Source of the DNA: Symsagittifera roscoffensis
Lineage: Eukaryota > Xenacoelomorpha > Acoela > Convolutidae
Direction: 5' to 3'
Assembly: GCF_963678635.1 (NCBI RefSeq)
Contig: NC_087062.1
Coordinates: 1,054,001 to 1,118,000 of the forward strand
DNA: 64,000 nt
Part shown: positions 28,003 to 38,388 of the stretch, in pieces
Layout: each line of letters begins with the position of its first letter
Numbering within the stretch: position 1 is the stretch's first letter
Made by a program: the position numbers and the translations under genes
The notes under the pieces: generated by a model
What the model saw: the letters and a program-made list of their open reading frames with translations, nothing else
What the model was told of the DNA's origin: nothing
Database searches by the model: none

Positions 28003-29037
28003 GTTTTCCGATGCTATTTTGCTTTTTAGATTAACTAGGAAGGGTATGTAATGCTTTCCTAGACCCTTCCGAATTGAAGTTAAGCCTCTTAATTGACAAT
28101 TCACGCTAACGGTGAAGGGTCTTATCGCTTGCCTAACTTCATCTCGATTAAGGTTTTGCTATGCCTTTAGCCTTCCCTTTTCGTCTAGAACAGCCTAAAG
28201 TTTCTTTATTGAACCGCTATTACCTTTTGGTAGGGGTATAAGGGCTTTTCTAAAAGAAATTTATAAAAGGTGAAGGGTCTACCCTCCCAAATTGGTAATT
28301 TGCAAAAAAAACAATCTCAAAAAATTTTCACGCTTATTTTTCCCAAAAACTTTTGTCCCTATCAGTTTACCTAAGTCCTTTAATAAAATAATACCCATCC
28401 GGGTTGACAAAAAACAGTACGCCTCCGGATTGGCAAAAAAAGGACCTTTCCGGATTGGCAAAATTGAGACCCCTCCGGATTGGGACTCCTCTGAGTTAGT
28501 AAATATAAGACCCCTCCGGATTGGGACCCCTCCGGTTTTGTGAAAGCAAGACCCCTCCGGATTGGGACCCCTCCGAATTGGAAAAAATTTTGACCCCTCG
28601 GGATTGGGAGCCCTCTGAATTTTGTAAAAGTAGCTTTTCGGAGATTTTCTTGATTTTCAACCTATATCCCTCCAGATACGTTCTTCGATGCCATTATGCT
28701 GTTTGATATAACTAGGAAGAATATGTGATCCTTTCCTAGACCTTCCGGATTGAAGTTAAGCCTCTTATTTGACAATTCATGCTAACGGTGAAGGGTCTTA
28801 TCGCTTGCCTAAATTCGGCTCAATTTAAGTCTTCTTGTGCCTTTAGCCTTCCCTTTTCGTCTAGAACAGCCTAAATGTACTTTATTCAACCGCTATCACC
28901 TTTTGGTAGGGGTGTAAGGGCTTTCCAAAAAAAATTTATAAAACGTGAAGGGTCTTCCCTCCCAAATTGGTGAATTTTCTGAAAAACAATCTCAAAAAAT
29001 TTTCACGCTTATTTTTTCGAATAATTCTTGTTCCTAG
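28003..29037. repeat. 360-bp direct repeat pair, 677 bp apart
   Basis: 28,003-28,365 and 28,680-29,037 match throughout (shared AACTAGGAAG, GACAATTCA, CTAACGGTGAAGGGTCTTA, TTTCGTCTAGAACAGCC and CACGCTTATTTTT), with small substitutions. The spacer is a minisatellite. It lies in the LTR/leader of the giant element and may be a duplicated regulatory block. Confidence 0.8.
28396..28645. repeat. Minisatellite of GACCCCTCCGGATTGGGA-type units
   Basis: Around ten imperfect units of 16-25 bp with the core CC(C/T)TCCGGATTGG, partly alternating with AAAATT-rich spacers. An 83-codon frame across it is a translation of the repeat. The same core is scattered over the surrounding 3 kb. Confidence 0.8.
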
Positions 29038-31280
29038 TAGTAAGCTCAGCTAATTTCTGATCTATTGGTACCAAGATCAACTGGATATGCCCAGTAGTTC
29101 CAAAGTTATTAAGCAAAACGTCTTTTTTTCTAAAGTCAAGAAATTTCTCTATTATAGGTTCCGCCTAACTTTTTCCGCAAATCTGGTCCTTTCAACCTAA
29201 AAATTATTGATCCGAGCTCAAAAGGCCTATACTCTTCTAGTTCAATGCAAAAGACCCAATCTAAAACGCTTTAGTTGAAAAAATTTGCGATAAACTATGC
29301 TACCTGTACCCCTCCGGGTTGATGAATCCACCAAATCAAACACGTTAAGTTCGATTTCTCTGCAACCCGGAAGGCTTTCGGGTAGCGGGTTTTAAAACTT
29401 GTAGATTCACTAGTGGACGTTGTCCGAACAACTGTTTTTACTGTTCTAACTCAAAAATTTCCAAAAAAAATTCTGAATTTATAGTGTTTCGTTTTCTCAG
29501 AAATCACGAAATTTCGGTTTTTGGTTCCAAAATAGTTCCAACCACATTCGAACTAAACTTAACCGGTTCTATCTATTATGGTAGTGCAGTTACGATTTAA
29601 CACACTACTTTAGCGCTTTGTTCCGTTTCAAAAAATATCGATATCCCAAAAATCGCGACTTGTGGGGGGATCAAAATATCGCTATTTTGACCCAAATCAC
29701 CGGTCTGCTTTCTGTGTTTTTCACTGAAAAACGGTATAAGAGTATTAATATAGGCTATATAAGTAATAATATTAGTAATACTATACCCCTCCGGGTTTGT
29801 TTAATATCCGAATTAAGGTGCTTAACTCGGATATTCGCAGTTCGGTGAAGGGTCACTACAGTGCAGCACTGTCGAGCACCCCACAGATTACTATCTTAAT
29901 TTTTGTACCAAAAGGGATACAAAACTTGTTAACGATACCCAACAGTAGTCGGTTGTTGTTGTCGTTGAGCCCCTTTTTGTTGCTCCTTGTACTGCTTGCC
30001 GGATCAGTCTTCTCCCAAGACCCTTCCGAATTGAGCGCAAATCAGCTGACCCTTCCGGATTGAGCGCAATTTATCATTAACGTGCTTAAATGCTCAAATA
30101 ACCCTATAGTACAAGCCTCACAAACGGGCTACAAAACTGATCGTAACGATCTGGACTGATATAAATGCCTGTAACAACAATATATCTATCAACAACAAAC
30201 GGGAGGGTCGGATCACATCTTGTCTGGGGGGATGATTTCTACTGATTTTTTTTAACTTTTTTACTGTTTTTGGTTTTTTCTGTTATTTTTTATGTTTTTT
30301 GTTTTTCTTGGGTACTATACTACTTTTTGTTTGGTTTTATATATACTTTTAAGTGTTTTTGGTCACAAACCTCTCAGGGGACGAGGGAATGGCCGATCCC
30401 CCCCACCCTTCCTGATTCGTGAATTTTTGGTCTTAACTAGGTTAAAAAGCTATTCACGGTAATCCGGAAGGCTTCCGCGTTCCGGACTACCCTTCCGCCC
30501 CGGCGGCTTAGGCCTATTAAGGGCGTTAATGTGAGAATCCGCTCAGGGCGGAGTGCTCGTTAACGGTTCTGCCGGTCATGATGTTAAAAACACCCAGGAG
30601 CGCCATAAAAACATCTATGTATTGTTCGCCCGGAAGATACATATCGACGGAAAATAAAACTAAGTCCTGAGACGACTGGCTAACGTCTAAACATAGCTTT
30701 ACATGCTTTTCACCATCTCTATCAAGCCAGTACTTTCGGTGGTCTTTCTAACATCGGGTCGACAAAAAACATTACTGCTTTCGGCTTCGGTCAAAACACT
30801 CAAATTAACTTGATTACATGCAGAAAAAGTGTCCCCAGACCACGAGGTCACTCCTAAAAACAGGGCTACTACTATTTATTGAGTTATTATTGTTTTTTTT
30901 CAGTAGATAAAAATCATCATCTCCATCGAAGATGGATCAACCCTTTCCCCCAACTCCTAGCTTCTCATCTTAGTAGAATGAATTCGGATGTTAATTAAAT
31001 TCAATTCAGGACATGACAGGGAAGCTAAAAGTTCATATAAAATGATAAAAGTCTCAGTCCCGAAACCCCTTAAGATTCTCGAATCCACTGAATCAAGCAC
31101 GTTAAGCTTGATTTCTCTGTAATCCGGAAGGCTGGTCTCCACCCCCCACTGTTGTTAGCAACTGCTTTGCAACTATTGTAGGGACACAATAGTTGCAACG
31201 CGGAGCGGTCTCTGTTACTTCTGTTTCTCTCTGTGGTTTTTCTATCACAATCTTCGTTGTTTTCGTCAGCGCAACTATCG

Positions 31281-31510
31281 TTGTTGTGTTGCTTTTTAGC
31301 CTTTCTGCCAAAATGGCCGTCTTTGACGTTGTTACGTCATCACTTCGAAAATTTGAAATTTAGGAATTTCCGAATCCTTCAGCCTTCACGATTTGTCCAA
31401 TCGTTCGAATAGCGTTCTTATTCCTTCTAAATTGTCAATTCGGAAGGTTCGCTGCTAAAAATTCCTAGACTGCAGAGTTTGCATTTTGTCCATTCTGGTC
31501 GAATGTCACA
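31281..31510 (-). mobile_element. 5' LTR start (matches 3' LTR copy)
   Basis: On the minus strand it begins TGTGACATTCGACC at 31,510 and matches 7,406-7,622. It contains the start of a 69-codon minus-strand frame (31,102-31,311, MAERLKSNTT...), whose first ten codons are also present in the 3' copy before the gap; I do not claim this as a gene. The LTR start interrupts a LINE reading frame on its right. Confidence 0.8.
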
Positions 31511-32316
31511 CTTAGGTGAGTGTATCCACCTTTGGGACAGTGTAGAGAGTGGGTCAGTGTGAACCGTTGTCCACAAGGGCATGTATGTGGAGTGTTTGGT
31601 GGTTCCCATCCATATCTCAGATGTAATCCATCTTTAGACTCTGATTTGTTGAAGATTAAATTGTATCTTTTTAAGAGTAACACGCGTAGCCAATTTGATG
31701 CTCCTTTCTGTGACGCTAGATTTATTGTCAGTTTTTTTCTGATGAGCAACTTTCCATAATTTTAGCCTTTTTTGAGGGTGTGATGTTCTGTCTCTTAGTT
31801 TTGAAGTTGCTATTTATCAGAGTTTGTACCGTTTCAGCTATTTCTGGATCACTGTTTTCTAATGGCTTGTGACCACTCATAATTTCAGGAAAAGTCCGTG
31901 TTACTGAGGGGTTCTAAATTTCTCATTTTTAATGGTAGTGCAAAAAGGTTGCGATCTTCATCGGTTATATGGTTTTTACCAGTAATGCCAGGCAGTAGCT
32001 GATGTCTTTTATTTTTCTCAATTTCATCCCTTTTCTTAAATGCTTCTGGAGTTGTTCTGGTTAGAAAGCTTAATTTATTTTGAGCTCCCTTTGTGTAGCA
32101 GGAGTACGCATTTTGTGGTGATGTTTTAGCTATTTTGGAAAGCTTTTCATTGATAGCTATTTTGTCGCATCCTGATGGTGTTCTTATAACCAATCCAAGG
32201 ACTCTAAAACCGCAAATCAGTGACATCTGCTTCCAGTGACATAGCACCAAATATCGCAATGAAGTATATAGCAAAATATGGGAGGCAGAGCAATAAGCAG
32301 AATGGTCAGAGTGCAA
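31511..32316 (-). pseudogene. LINE reverse-transcriptase C-terminal fragment, split by LTR insertion
   Basis: Minus-strand frames at 32,316-31,885 (AYSCYTKGAQNKLSFLTRTT, QLLPGITGK, LPLKMRNLEPLSN) and 31,749-31,511 (LHLRYGWEPPNTPHTCPCGQRF, LHCPKGGYTHLS) have the layout of the C-terminal thumb and Cys/His zinc motif of non-LTR-type polymerases (CxC...H...C..GG). The second is cut at 31,510 by the giant element's LTR. Several stops and frameshifts show that it was inactive or has decayed since. Confidence 0.7.
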
Positions 32317-32989
32317 AATGGGTCAAAAGCAGAAAAACAGGAAAATATTGACCTAAGATGTTTCATACGGGCTAATTGATAAAACAGCTATTAGAACCGT
32401 TAAAAACTAACAAGATAAAATAATTATGATGAAATTACTCAAATTATGCATAAAACGCTCGTTGTTCTGTAATTTTTTCTCAGTTTTACTGCTCTTGGAC
32501 CCTGTCTGGTCTTAGAGCATTCTGCTTAATGACTGGCCGCCTAAATTATGCTTATTATTCAATTTCATTAAGCCAACTCAAGCTTAATGGAAAAGAATTT
32601 TCAGCCATATCAGAAATCTCAGAAACTTTATTTTTTCTCCTATGCAATTCTAAAATTTTTTTTATTTAAAAGCAAGACTGCTCGCATCAGGGCAAAGCTC
32701 TGAATGTTCCGTTCCCACTGCTTTTTAATTGGTCTCGGATAATTCGAAATGATTAATTTTGGATAATTTGGTATGATACATTTGAAGTATTGTTTGAAAG
32801 TAAAACAATAATCGAAAATCTGGATATTAATAATTCCAAAGAGAAGAATTAGAAAAAAACATCACTGCCAGACTTCGAACAATCAACTAAACAATAGAAC
32901 CAGTTTTTGATCAACTTTTTTTCAACCGAGGATGGTCTTTCTTACCTAAAGTGCAGGGAGATTCATTAAGCATTCAAACCTGAATGCCC
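32317..32989. other. Gene-free stretch with one hairpin-module relic
   Basis: No protein-like frame. At about 32,680-32,735 lies an isolated copy of the 'ACTGCTCGTATNAGGGC...GAATGTTCC' end found in the short repeats near 60,400 and 63,715; here the stem is degraded (CAGGGCAAAGCTCTG). Confidence 0.5.
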
Positions 32990-33440
32990 TAATGAAGCAG
33001 AGTATATCTTTTACTCACATTCCGCCTGTTTTAAAACCACGACACCTCTACAGGGCCAATCAGAGGCGACCAGACGGTTTGACGCTCGTTCTATGGGCTG
33101 TTGGTAAGCAGCTCTTGTGGGATGAAATGTTATTAGACTCCTTAGCTCCTAGTAGGATTAGTGCCTGGTCTGTTTGTAACCCTGGTGCGGCTGCCGATGA
33201 AGCGGAGGAGCAAAAAAATTGACAAGTATAAAGATCTAGCAGATGATGGGTATATTTTTCAGCTGCTAGCTTTTGAGATTCAGGTTGCAGCCGGTCCCAG
33301 CACAGAGAATTTTTCGAGCAAATTTTTTAAGAACCTGAGCATATGCACTGGGGAAGCCATAGCAGGCAGCTTTTAAAAACAGAGAATCTCCCTAGCAAAA
33401 CAGGATAACGAACGGCGCTTGCGTACTTGGAACAATAAAT
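32990..33440 (+). pseudogene. LINE C-terminal domain fragment
   Basis: Plus-strand frames carry RRPDGLTLVLWAVGKQLLWD, DSLAPSRISAWSVCNPGAAADEAEE, DKYKDLADDGYIFQLLAFE and, after a stop, RISLAKQ. These follow the order of the C-terminal nuclease-like or terminal domain that sits after the zinc motif in the LINE class seen at 31,511-32,316 (PDGLTL...W, DTLAPS, a Lys-rich helix, Y.F.P.A.E, QRISLA-like). Orientation is opposite to that fragment, so it is a separate piece. Confidence 0.55.
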
Positions 33441-33759
33441 GACAAAAAAACTTTCGACGAAAATGTGTATTTGTAAATATGTGCAACTTTATTATACTAC
33501 CAATCAAAACAACGCTAATAACATCCATTTACAAACGTTTTTTACGTTGATTCACATAAATTTTGGTTAATTTTGGTAAACCATTATGTATAAAAATTAG
33601 CCAATCACAATTGATTTTTAAAATTACGATTTAGATTAAAGTACCTTCAACATCTAAAATTAATTAAACTGTTTGTTCGGAAGTTTTGTCTAGAAGTTTT
33701 TGAGTCATAATTTTGATTTTGACATGTACGTTTTAAATAAGAAACCAAAAAAATTTTGG

Positions 33760-34350
33760 GACTAGTTTTTCAGTGTTAAGTCCCTGCTTCTAAAGTCATC
33801 ACCCGTGTTGAAGCCAGGTTTCTTTTTCCTAATAAATACTGCCTCTAGTGTTAAAAGTTTTGTTTGGTTGTTTGACCCATCTTTAATTTCCCAACTAAGA
33901 TCTGCGCTATTTCACTCAAGTCTGCTTTCTATTTTCCCCAATTCTAGTTGTCAAATGTCCAACAATTTTTCCGACATAGGTGGAAGTGCATCCACTACAT
34001 GGCAATTTATAAACCACTCTTGACTTGAGGTCATTAGAAAACGCTGACTTCAGTGATGTTAAACATGATTCTAGTTTTCTTGTGGTGAAAACCACTTGAA
34101 AGTTGGTTCAATTTTGTAACCTGCTTGCAGAATGTTGGCTTTGGTTACCTCTATAATGCACCATCAGCATTGGGGACTACACATTCTTTGTTGATTGAGT
34201 TGACTAATTCCTCTCACCATCCAGGGGCTTGCTCTTACCCTTGATGATTTTGCTCAGAGCGTTTGCCACCATCTTTGTGGACCAACCTTCAGGGTACTGT
34301 TTTGTCAGCTATTGCGCCCTTTTAGTTTCCATAGCCTTATCAGTTTGCTG
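33760..34350 (-). pseudogene. Penelope-like element, GIY-YIG endonuclease region
   Basis: The minus strand reads SRVVYKLPCSGCTSTYVGK, a GIY-YIG-type start (VYKL.C..C...Y.G). Farther on it reads LSWEIKDGSNNQTKLLTLEA and RKKKPGFNT, including the conserved Glu of this nuclease. It follows directly on the RT of the same element. Stops and frameshifts are numerous. A diverged copy of the same stretch lies at 49,600-50,170. Confidence 0.7.
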
Positions 34351-36160
34351 TCAGTTAGATGCACTCTTAAAAACTCTGTGTTTAGTGCCTTGGATGACAC
34401 TACGCTTATACTGAGTTGGAGCGCAGCTTCTATAGTTTAGTATACTCCCAGTATCGGTTGGTTTTTGATACCAATTGCAAGTTACACCCCTATCTTGCGA
34501 TACATTTTTGTTTATATCCAGGAACAGCAACTTTCCCTCTGAATTAGTTTCCTCTAGAGTCAACTGCAGATTTCGATGAAAAGTATTTGTGGCACCGAGA
34601 ACACAACTCGGCTCACATCTGACTGTTCTAACAATCTCATCTCCATACCTGAGGAACAATTGTACTTGTGGTGTATCCTTCTCCTTGTTCTTAGAGCAGC
34701 AGCAGCTTTCACAGTACCAGACTACCTCGGTCATAAATGCGTACACCTCATCGGATACTTTCCTGCAATTTATCTGATACCAGTTTCGACAACACTCGTT
34801 TTCAACTCCCTTTGATCTATATGTTACTTTCCTTCGGCAGCATGGGCACAAACAGCTTTTGTCATTCGATGGCTGTATCTCGGTTCCCACCATTATTTCT
34901 TGTCTTAGAGCCAAACTGTACTCTTTCAGCCATAGGTTTGATAGAATTACCGCGAGGGAAGCAACCAAGGCTAGACCATCAACTTCAACATACCATGAAT
35001 TATTACACTTGAAATATACTTTGCTGACTGCCATATACAAAATCCTTTTCATGGTTGTTTTTTGATTTTCAGTTGGAGACTTCTGGCTGTACAGCATCTT
35101 TAATGAAAATTCAATTGCATCCCTCAGGGGAACATTAGGGTACAAACTTTTCTAATCAAGAGATATTAAGGTTTCACCCGGATCCAGAGAAGTTTTTTCA
35201 ATTGTTTCTCTGGCATCTTTAGCATTTGTTCCTATATTAGCTCCATCGATTTGTCAAAAAACGTTGCAAGTGTTTTTTTCAGGTTCTCACACGAGCTGCC
35301 CGGAAGTGATAGTACTGGTCGTAGGTGTGTCTTAGCCTTGTATAAAATAGCTTAACCGTATAAACCTGCGGGTTGCCCCCCTGTTGACCTCAACTTAGAA
35401 AATAATTGATCACTTATCTCGTCTTTTTTGTTAATGGCATGTAATTGTTTGTTAAGTTGCTTCTCAATTTTCAGTATAACCTCATCAGTGGTTGCCATTT
35501 TTGTCAAAAACTGATCAGATTGCAATATCGATTCCAGCAGCTTCGATTCATACTTCTTTTTTACTCGTCATGCGAAAACCAACCCCTCATCAAATGGCAC
35601 AGTCAGCAACCCATTATCTTTGAGATTTTTCTTCGTTTTTTCAACCGGTTTGTCTGTTAGTGTTTTATTTAATTTTTTTGCATATGCCTTTGCCGCGGCT
35701 TCTATTTCCCATAAAGTTTCACCAGATTTTTTGCTTGGTTTTTCAATTGTCAGGGGAAAATGTCGATATCAGCCAAAAAGTGCGTTTCGTTGAATTTGTC
35801 TCTAATGGGATGCTTCGGACCCATTGACAATACTTCACGTACCCATCCAGGCAGTTTTTTTTTATCAAGCATCTTAACTGAACGCTCAGTTTGCCCCCCA
35901 AGAAGTTTATCTTGTCTCTCGGACAGTTTTTCAAACTTTTTTCTAAATTTTTTGGATTTTGTTTTTAAGCTTGCCTCAACTTGACGCCTCACGAAGCGGA
36001 AAACGGATGCCCACCATTGTTCGTCGATTTCTCGCCTATTGATGAAGTGAGTGGCACAGTGCCTTTGGCATCGTCCGAGGTTGTTGTGATCGGTCTTGAG
36101 TTGTGCTTCTATCTGACAAAGCACTGTGTACATCTCATCAAGTTTAAGTTTTCTTCCTTT
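34351..36160 (-). pseudogene. Penelope-like reverse transcriptase with internal PHD-like finger
   Basis: In order: N-terminal RT region (KKLPGWVREVLSMGPKHPIRD, 35,750-36,133); palm motif A as ISLD, then a stop, then KSLYPNVPL near 35,145; motif B as WYVEVDGLALVASLAVILSNLW; a Cys-rich PHD-like finger (CLCPCCRR, CCRNWYQINCRKVSDE, VWYCESCCCS); then motif C as LFLRYGDEIVRTVR (a YVDD-type motif degraded to YGDE); then LLFLDINKNVSQ and a HRVFKS-type tail. The zinc finger sits between motifs B and C. Frames are broken between 35,145 and 35,740. Spacing to the GIY-YIG region agrees with Penelope-like elements. Confidence 0.75.
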
Positions 36161-36169
36161 GCCTATTGT

Positions 36170-36959
36170 CTTGTGATATAGTAGTTTCCTTAACAGCAGC
36201 TTCCCATAGCTCTCCGAATGTTGGAGCTCTTGCAGGTATTTTAGTCCAATTGATACCTAAGTCTCGAAGATGATCAGAGAGGCTGTCTATCTTGTGTCTA
36301 TCCTGTAGAAGTATGTTCACTTGATACCAACATGAGAGAATGGTGGTGAAGGGTTGACTCTCTCACTAGGGTAATCTCTCATCAGCTGATTCAATGCTTT
36401 TTTTGTGGCAACTGACGCAAGTAATGCAGTTGCTCATCATTGCTCGCGCCATCGTCTTGAATTGTATGATCCAGAATTGCTGTCGAGTGTTAGCAAAAGT
36501 GGCATTCAGTCCACAGTATAGGTGAACAATGTAATTATGGCGGATCACAATTCTCGAAAAATGAGTTTTCGGAGGCAAGATCATCTGAAATTTTGCTTTC
36601 TCCTTCAGGCAATCAGCAGCTGCGAGACGTCCACCGACTTTTAGCAATCTATTATCGTCTATAAATAGATATAGCTGAAGAAGATTGGAAGTCCGGCTAG
36701 TATCTTGTCCATTTCGGATTGCTTTCATTTCTTCGTCGAAATGCTGCTCCTGAAAGTTTCGTACAAGAAGGTTTAGTCCTAACTTTCGAAGCTGAGTATG
36801 CTCGTCGGTGTTCTTCTTCAGAAGTTTCAGGGCGAACTTCGCGACTAAAACTTCAATGCATAGAGCTTTACCAAAAGATCTCCATCGTTTCAAATTGAAA
36901 AACTTACCGCTCTTTTTGTCAGTCCGACAATTAGTCCTGGTTGCTTTTGCTGCTTGCAT
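36170..36959 (-). pseudogene. BEL/Pao integrase fragment (copy 1)
   Basis: A 197-codon frame contains NNRLL-type NRLLKVGGRLA, ILPPKTHFSRIVIRHNYIVHLYCG, TRQQFWIIQ and CITCVSCHKK, the H-H-C-C zinc region of BEL/Pao integrases. Further left in another frame is PTFGELWEAAVK, the motif that closes their catalytic core. The part between them, with the catalytic acids, is missing or unreadable. The Penelope-like element begins immediately afterwards. Confidence 0.75.
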
Positions 36960-36999
36960 GGTCCCCTCTCCACTAGCTACCTGAGTGAGCAGGATGGTT

Positions 37000-37400
37000 T
37001 CATCGAAAGACCGTTTGAGCTCATTCTTCTCTTAATTTGCTTTGATAGTTTTGTTTGTGGAATAGAACCTTCATTTGTCTGCAACCAAGAGGGCCCTGAC
37101 CACCAAACCTGCAAATTTTTAATTGAGCTGCTGCTACTGGTCGCATTGTATGATCGGCTGGGTTTTGATAGGTCGAAACGTGTTTCCACTTGTTGGCTGG
37201 TAGCATCTGTTGAATTTTGGCAATACGGTTGGCCACAAAAGTAGAGTACCTGTTTGGAGTTGATCTGATCCAAGCTTCGCGATCCAAGCTTGATGATCCA
37301 AGCTTGATCTGATCCAAGCTTCCAGGTACTCAACTCCAAACAGTAGAGTACCTGTTGGGAGTTGATTTGATCCAAGCAAGTGCTTTTGTTGGATCACTCC
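37000..37400 (-). repeat. Short GATCCAAGCTTG tandem/inverted cluster inside BEL/Pao remains
   Basis: GATCCAAGCTT recurs about five times in 120 bp. A longer word containing AGAGTACCTGTT(T/G)GGAGTTGAT appears twice in direct orientation (about 37,233 and 37,345) and once inverted (GGTACTCAACTCCAAACAG). This scrambles the pol frame here and suggests local rearrangement. Confidence 0.6.
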
Positions 37401-37454
37401 AGGCGCTGACGTCTACTACCATTTTCAAAGTCTGGATTGACTTCAAGACTCATT

Positions 37455-38056
37455 TCAGGAGATTGCAGCCCATATCCATTGAACAAGGCTCGCAAGTCCT
37501 GGAAAACAAACTGTCTTCCTTGGTATAAGTCGTGACTTGGCCGCTAGCAATGAATTAAGAATTGCTGCGTGGGAAGTTGTTCTGCCGTAGATAGCTGCTC
37601 CATAAGCCATCTCTGATGCATCGCAGAAGAGATGAAGATCGACTTGCTGAAAGCTGTCCTTGGCCAAGTAACGAGGTACTGCCAGGTAGGACAAAATTCC
37701 TAAGCTATCCACCCAGTGTTGGAAATGGTTTGCTAAATGGGCCCCAACATCATCCCATTCCAAGTCTTTCGGAAAAGAATCTTCGGAATTATCGTTACAG
37801 GGGTCACTAGTCCAAGGGGATCAAAAACTCGTCCCAAGTTGCTTGCTATCATCCGGCGAGTGATTGTAGGTCTTCGAATGCTCCCGAGCAAAATTAATGA
37901 GCTGCTCTCAATCATTGTAGACGGGTTTCTGTGTGTCTTTCTCTTCTTTTTCGCGCAATTTAGCTGACCAAAAGATGCTGGGCGGATTCTTGTTTGCGTT
38001 TTCTGTAAGTTGAACAACTTTGGGTGAAACTTTTGATGTTTTTCGTACCGAAACAT
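37455..38056 (-). pseudogene. BEL/Pao RT-RNase H fragment (copy 1)
   Basis: Frames read ASNLGRVFDPLGLVTPVTI and LFRKTWN (end of BEL/Pao RT), then VDLHLFCDASEMAYGAAIYG, the RNase H start with its first catalytic Asp, and LLAAKSRLIPRKTVCFP. One base shift near 37,745 separates the two. The left 35 bp overlap the start of the tandem duplication. Confidence 0.75.
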
Positions 38057-38388
38057 GAAATTATTTGTTGACTCTGGTTCCTGTTTAGTCGTATTGTAGC
38101 AATTATGGTGAATGCGACTGTCTAGGTTTGGTTGCTCTTTGTTTTTTTTTCAGTTTTTTTCAAGCGTCCGGAGTCGACCAGAGTATGATTTGACCAGAGT
38201 ATGAATTCTTGAAATACTCTTCTAAATACGTTGATTTTTGGCAAAAATCCAGGCGATTCATCGGGAATCTGCTGGGGTCCGAATGCACCCGATCCTGGTT
38301 TCCAGAGGTTCCTCTTTAGTAGTCGTCTGTGTAGCTGAAATTGGCCACATTTTTTACTTTTCCGACAACAACTGGAGTTGCTTCAAAA

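Larger units (their letters stand above)
27812..31280 (-). other. Remainder of 5' LTR and leader of the giant element
   Basis: About 3.5 kb of largely non-coding sequence between the LTR start and gag. It holds a 360-bp direct repeat, a GACCCCTCCGGATTGG minisatellite, and many dispersed CCTTCCGGATTG-like words in both orientations (near 28,070, 28,735, 29,310, 29,365, 29,786, 30,018, 30,049, 30,462, 31,120). Another shared block, CACGTTAAG followed by 'gatttctctg' and a CCGGAAGG word, occurs near 29,340 and 31,097. I could not place the inner LTR boundary, TATA box or primer-binding site. Confidence 0.5.
7406..31510 (-). mobile_element. Giant Ty3/Gypsy-like LTR retrotransposon (~24 kb), decayed
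   Basis: A direct repeat flanks the region: 7,406-7,622 matches 31,281-31,510, and both end on the right with the complement of TGTGACATTCGACC, a TG start in the element's (minus) orientation. Between them, in order, lie leader, gag with zinc knuckles, protease, RT/RNase H, integrase, a macrodomain-like segment and then a further ~9.5 kb of coding sequence before a purine-rich tract and the 3' LTR. The RT-RNase H-integrase order is that of Ty3/Gypsy. The copy is broken by roughly a dozen in-frame stops, several single-base frameshifts, a deletion in RT and a 688-bp internal duplication. Its coding part is visibly less AT-rich than the flanks. It sits inside a LINE fragment on the right. I did not find a convincing primer-binding site, so the inner LTR end is unknown. 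Confidence 0.85.

Noticed and set aside
28396-28645. CRISPR-like array of short repeats
   Set aside because: Units vary in length and sequence and lack unique spacers; this is a minisatellite in a eukaryotic LTR/leader.
31102-31311. 69-codon minus-strand ORF in the LTR (MAERLKSNTT...)
   Set aside because: The start is shared by both LTR copies, but the rest lies in the gap in the second copy. Composition is not distinctive, so I would not call a gene.
33805-34023. + strand ORF similar in position to 49,625-49,849
   Set aside because: Both are antisense to the Penelope-like GIY-YIG region, which explains the resemblance.
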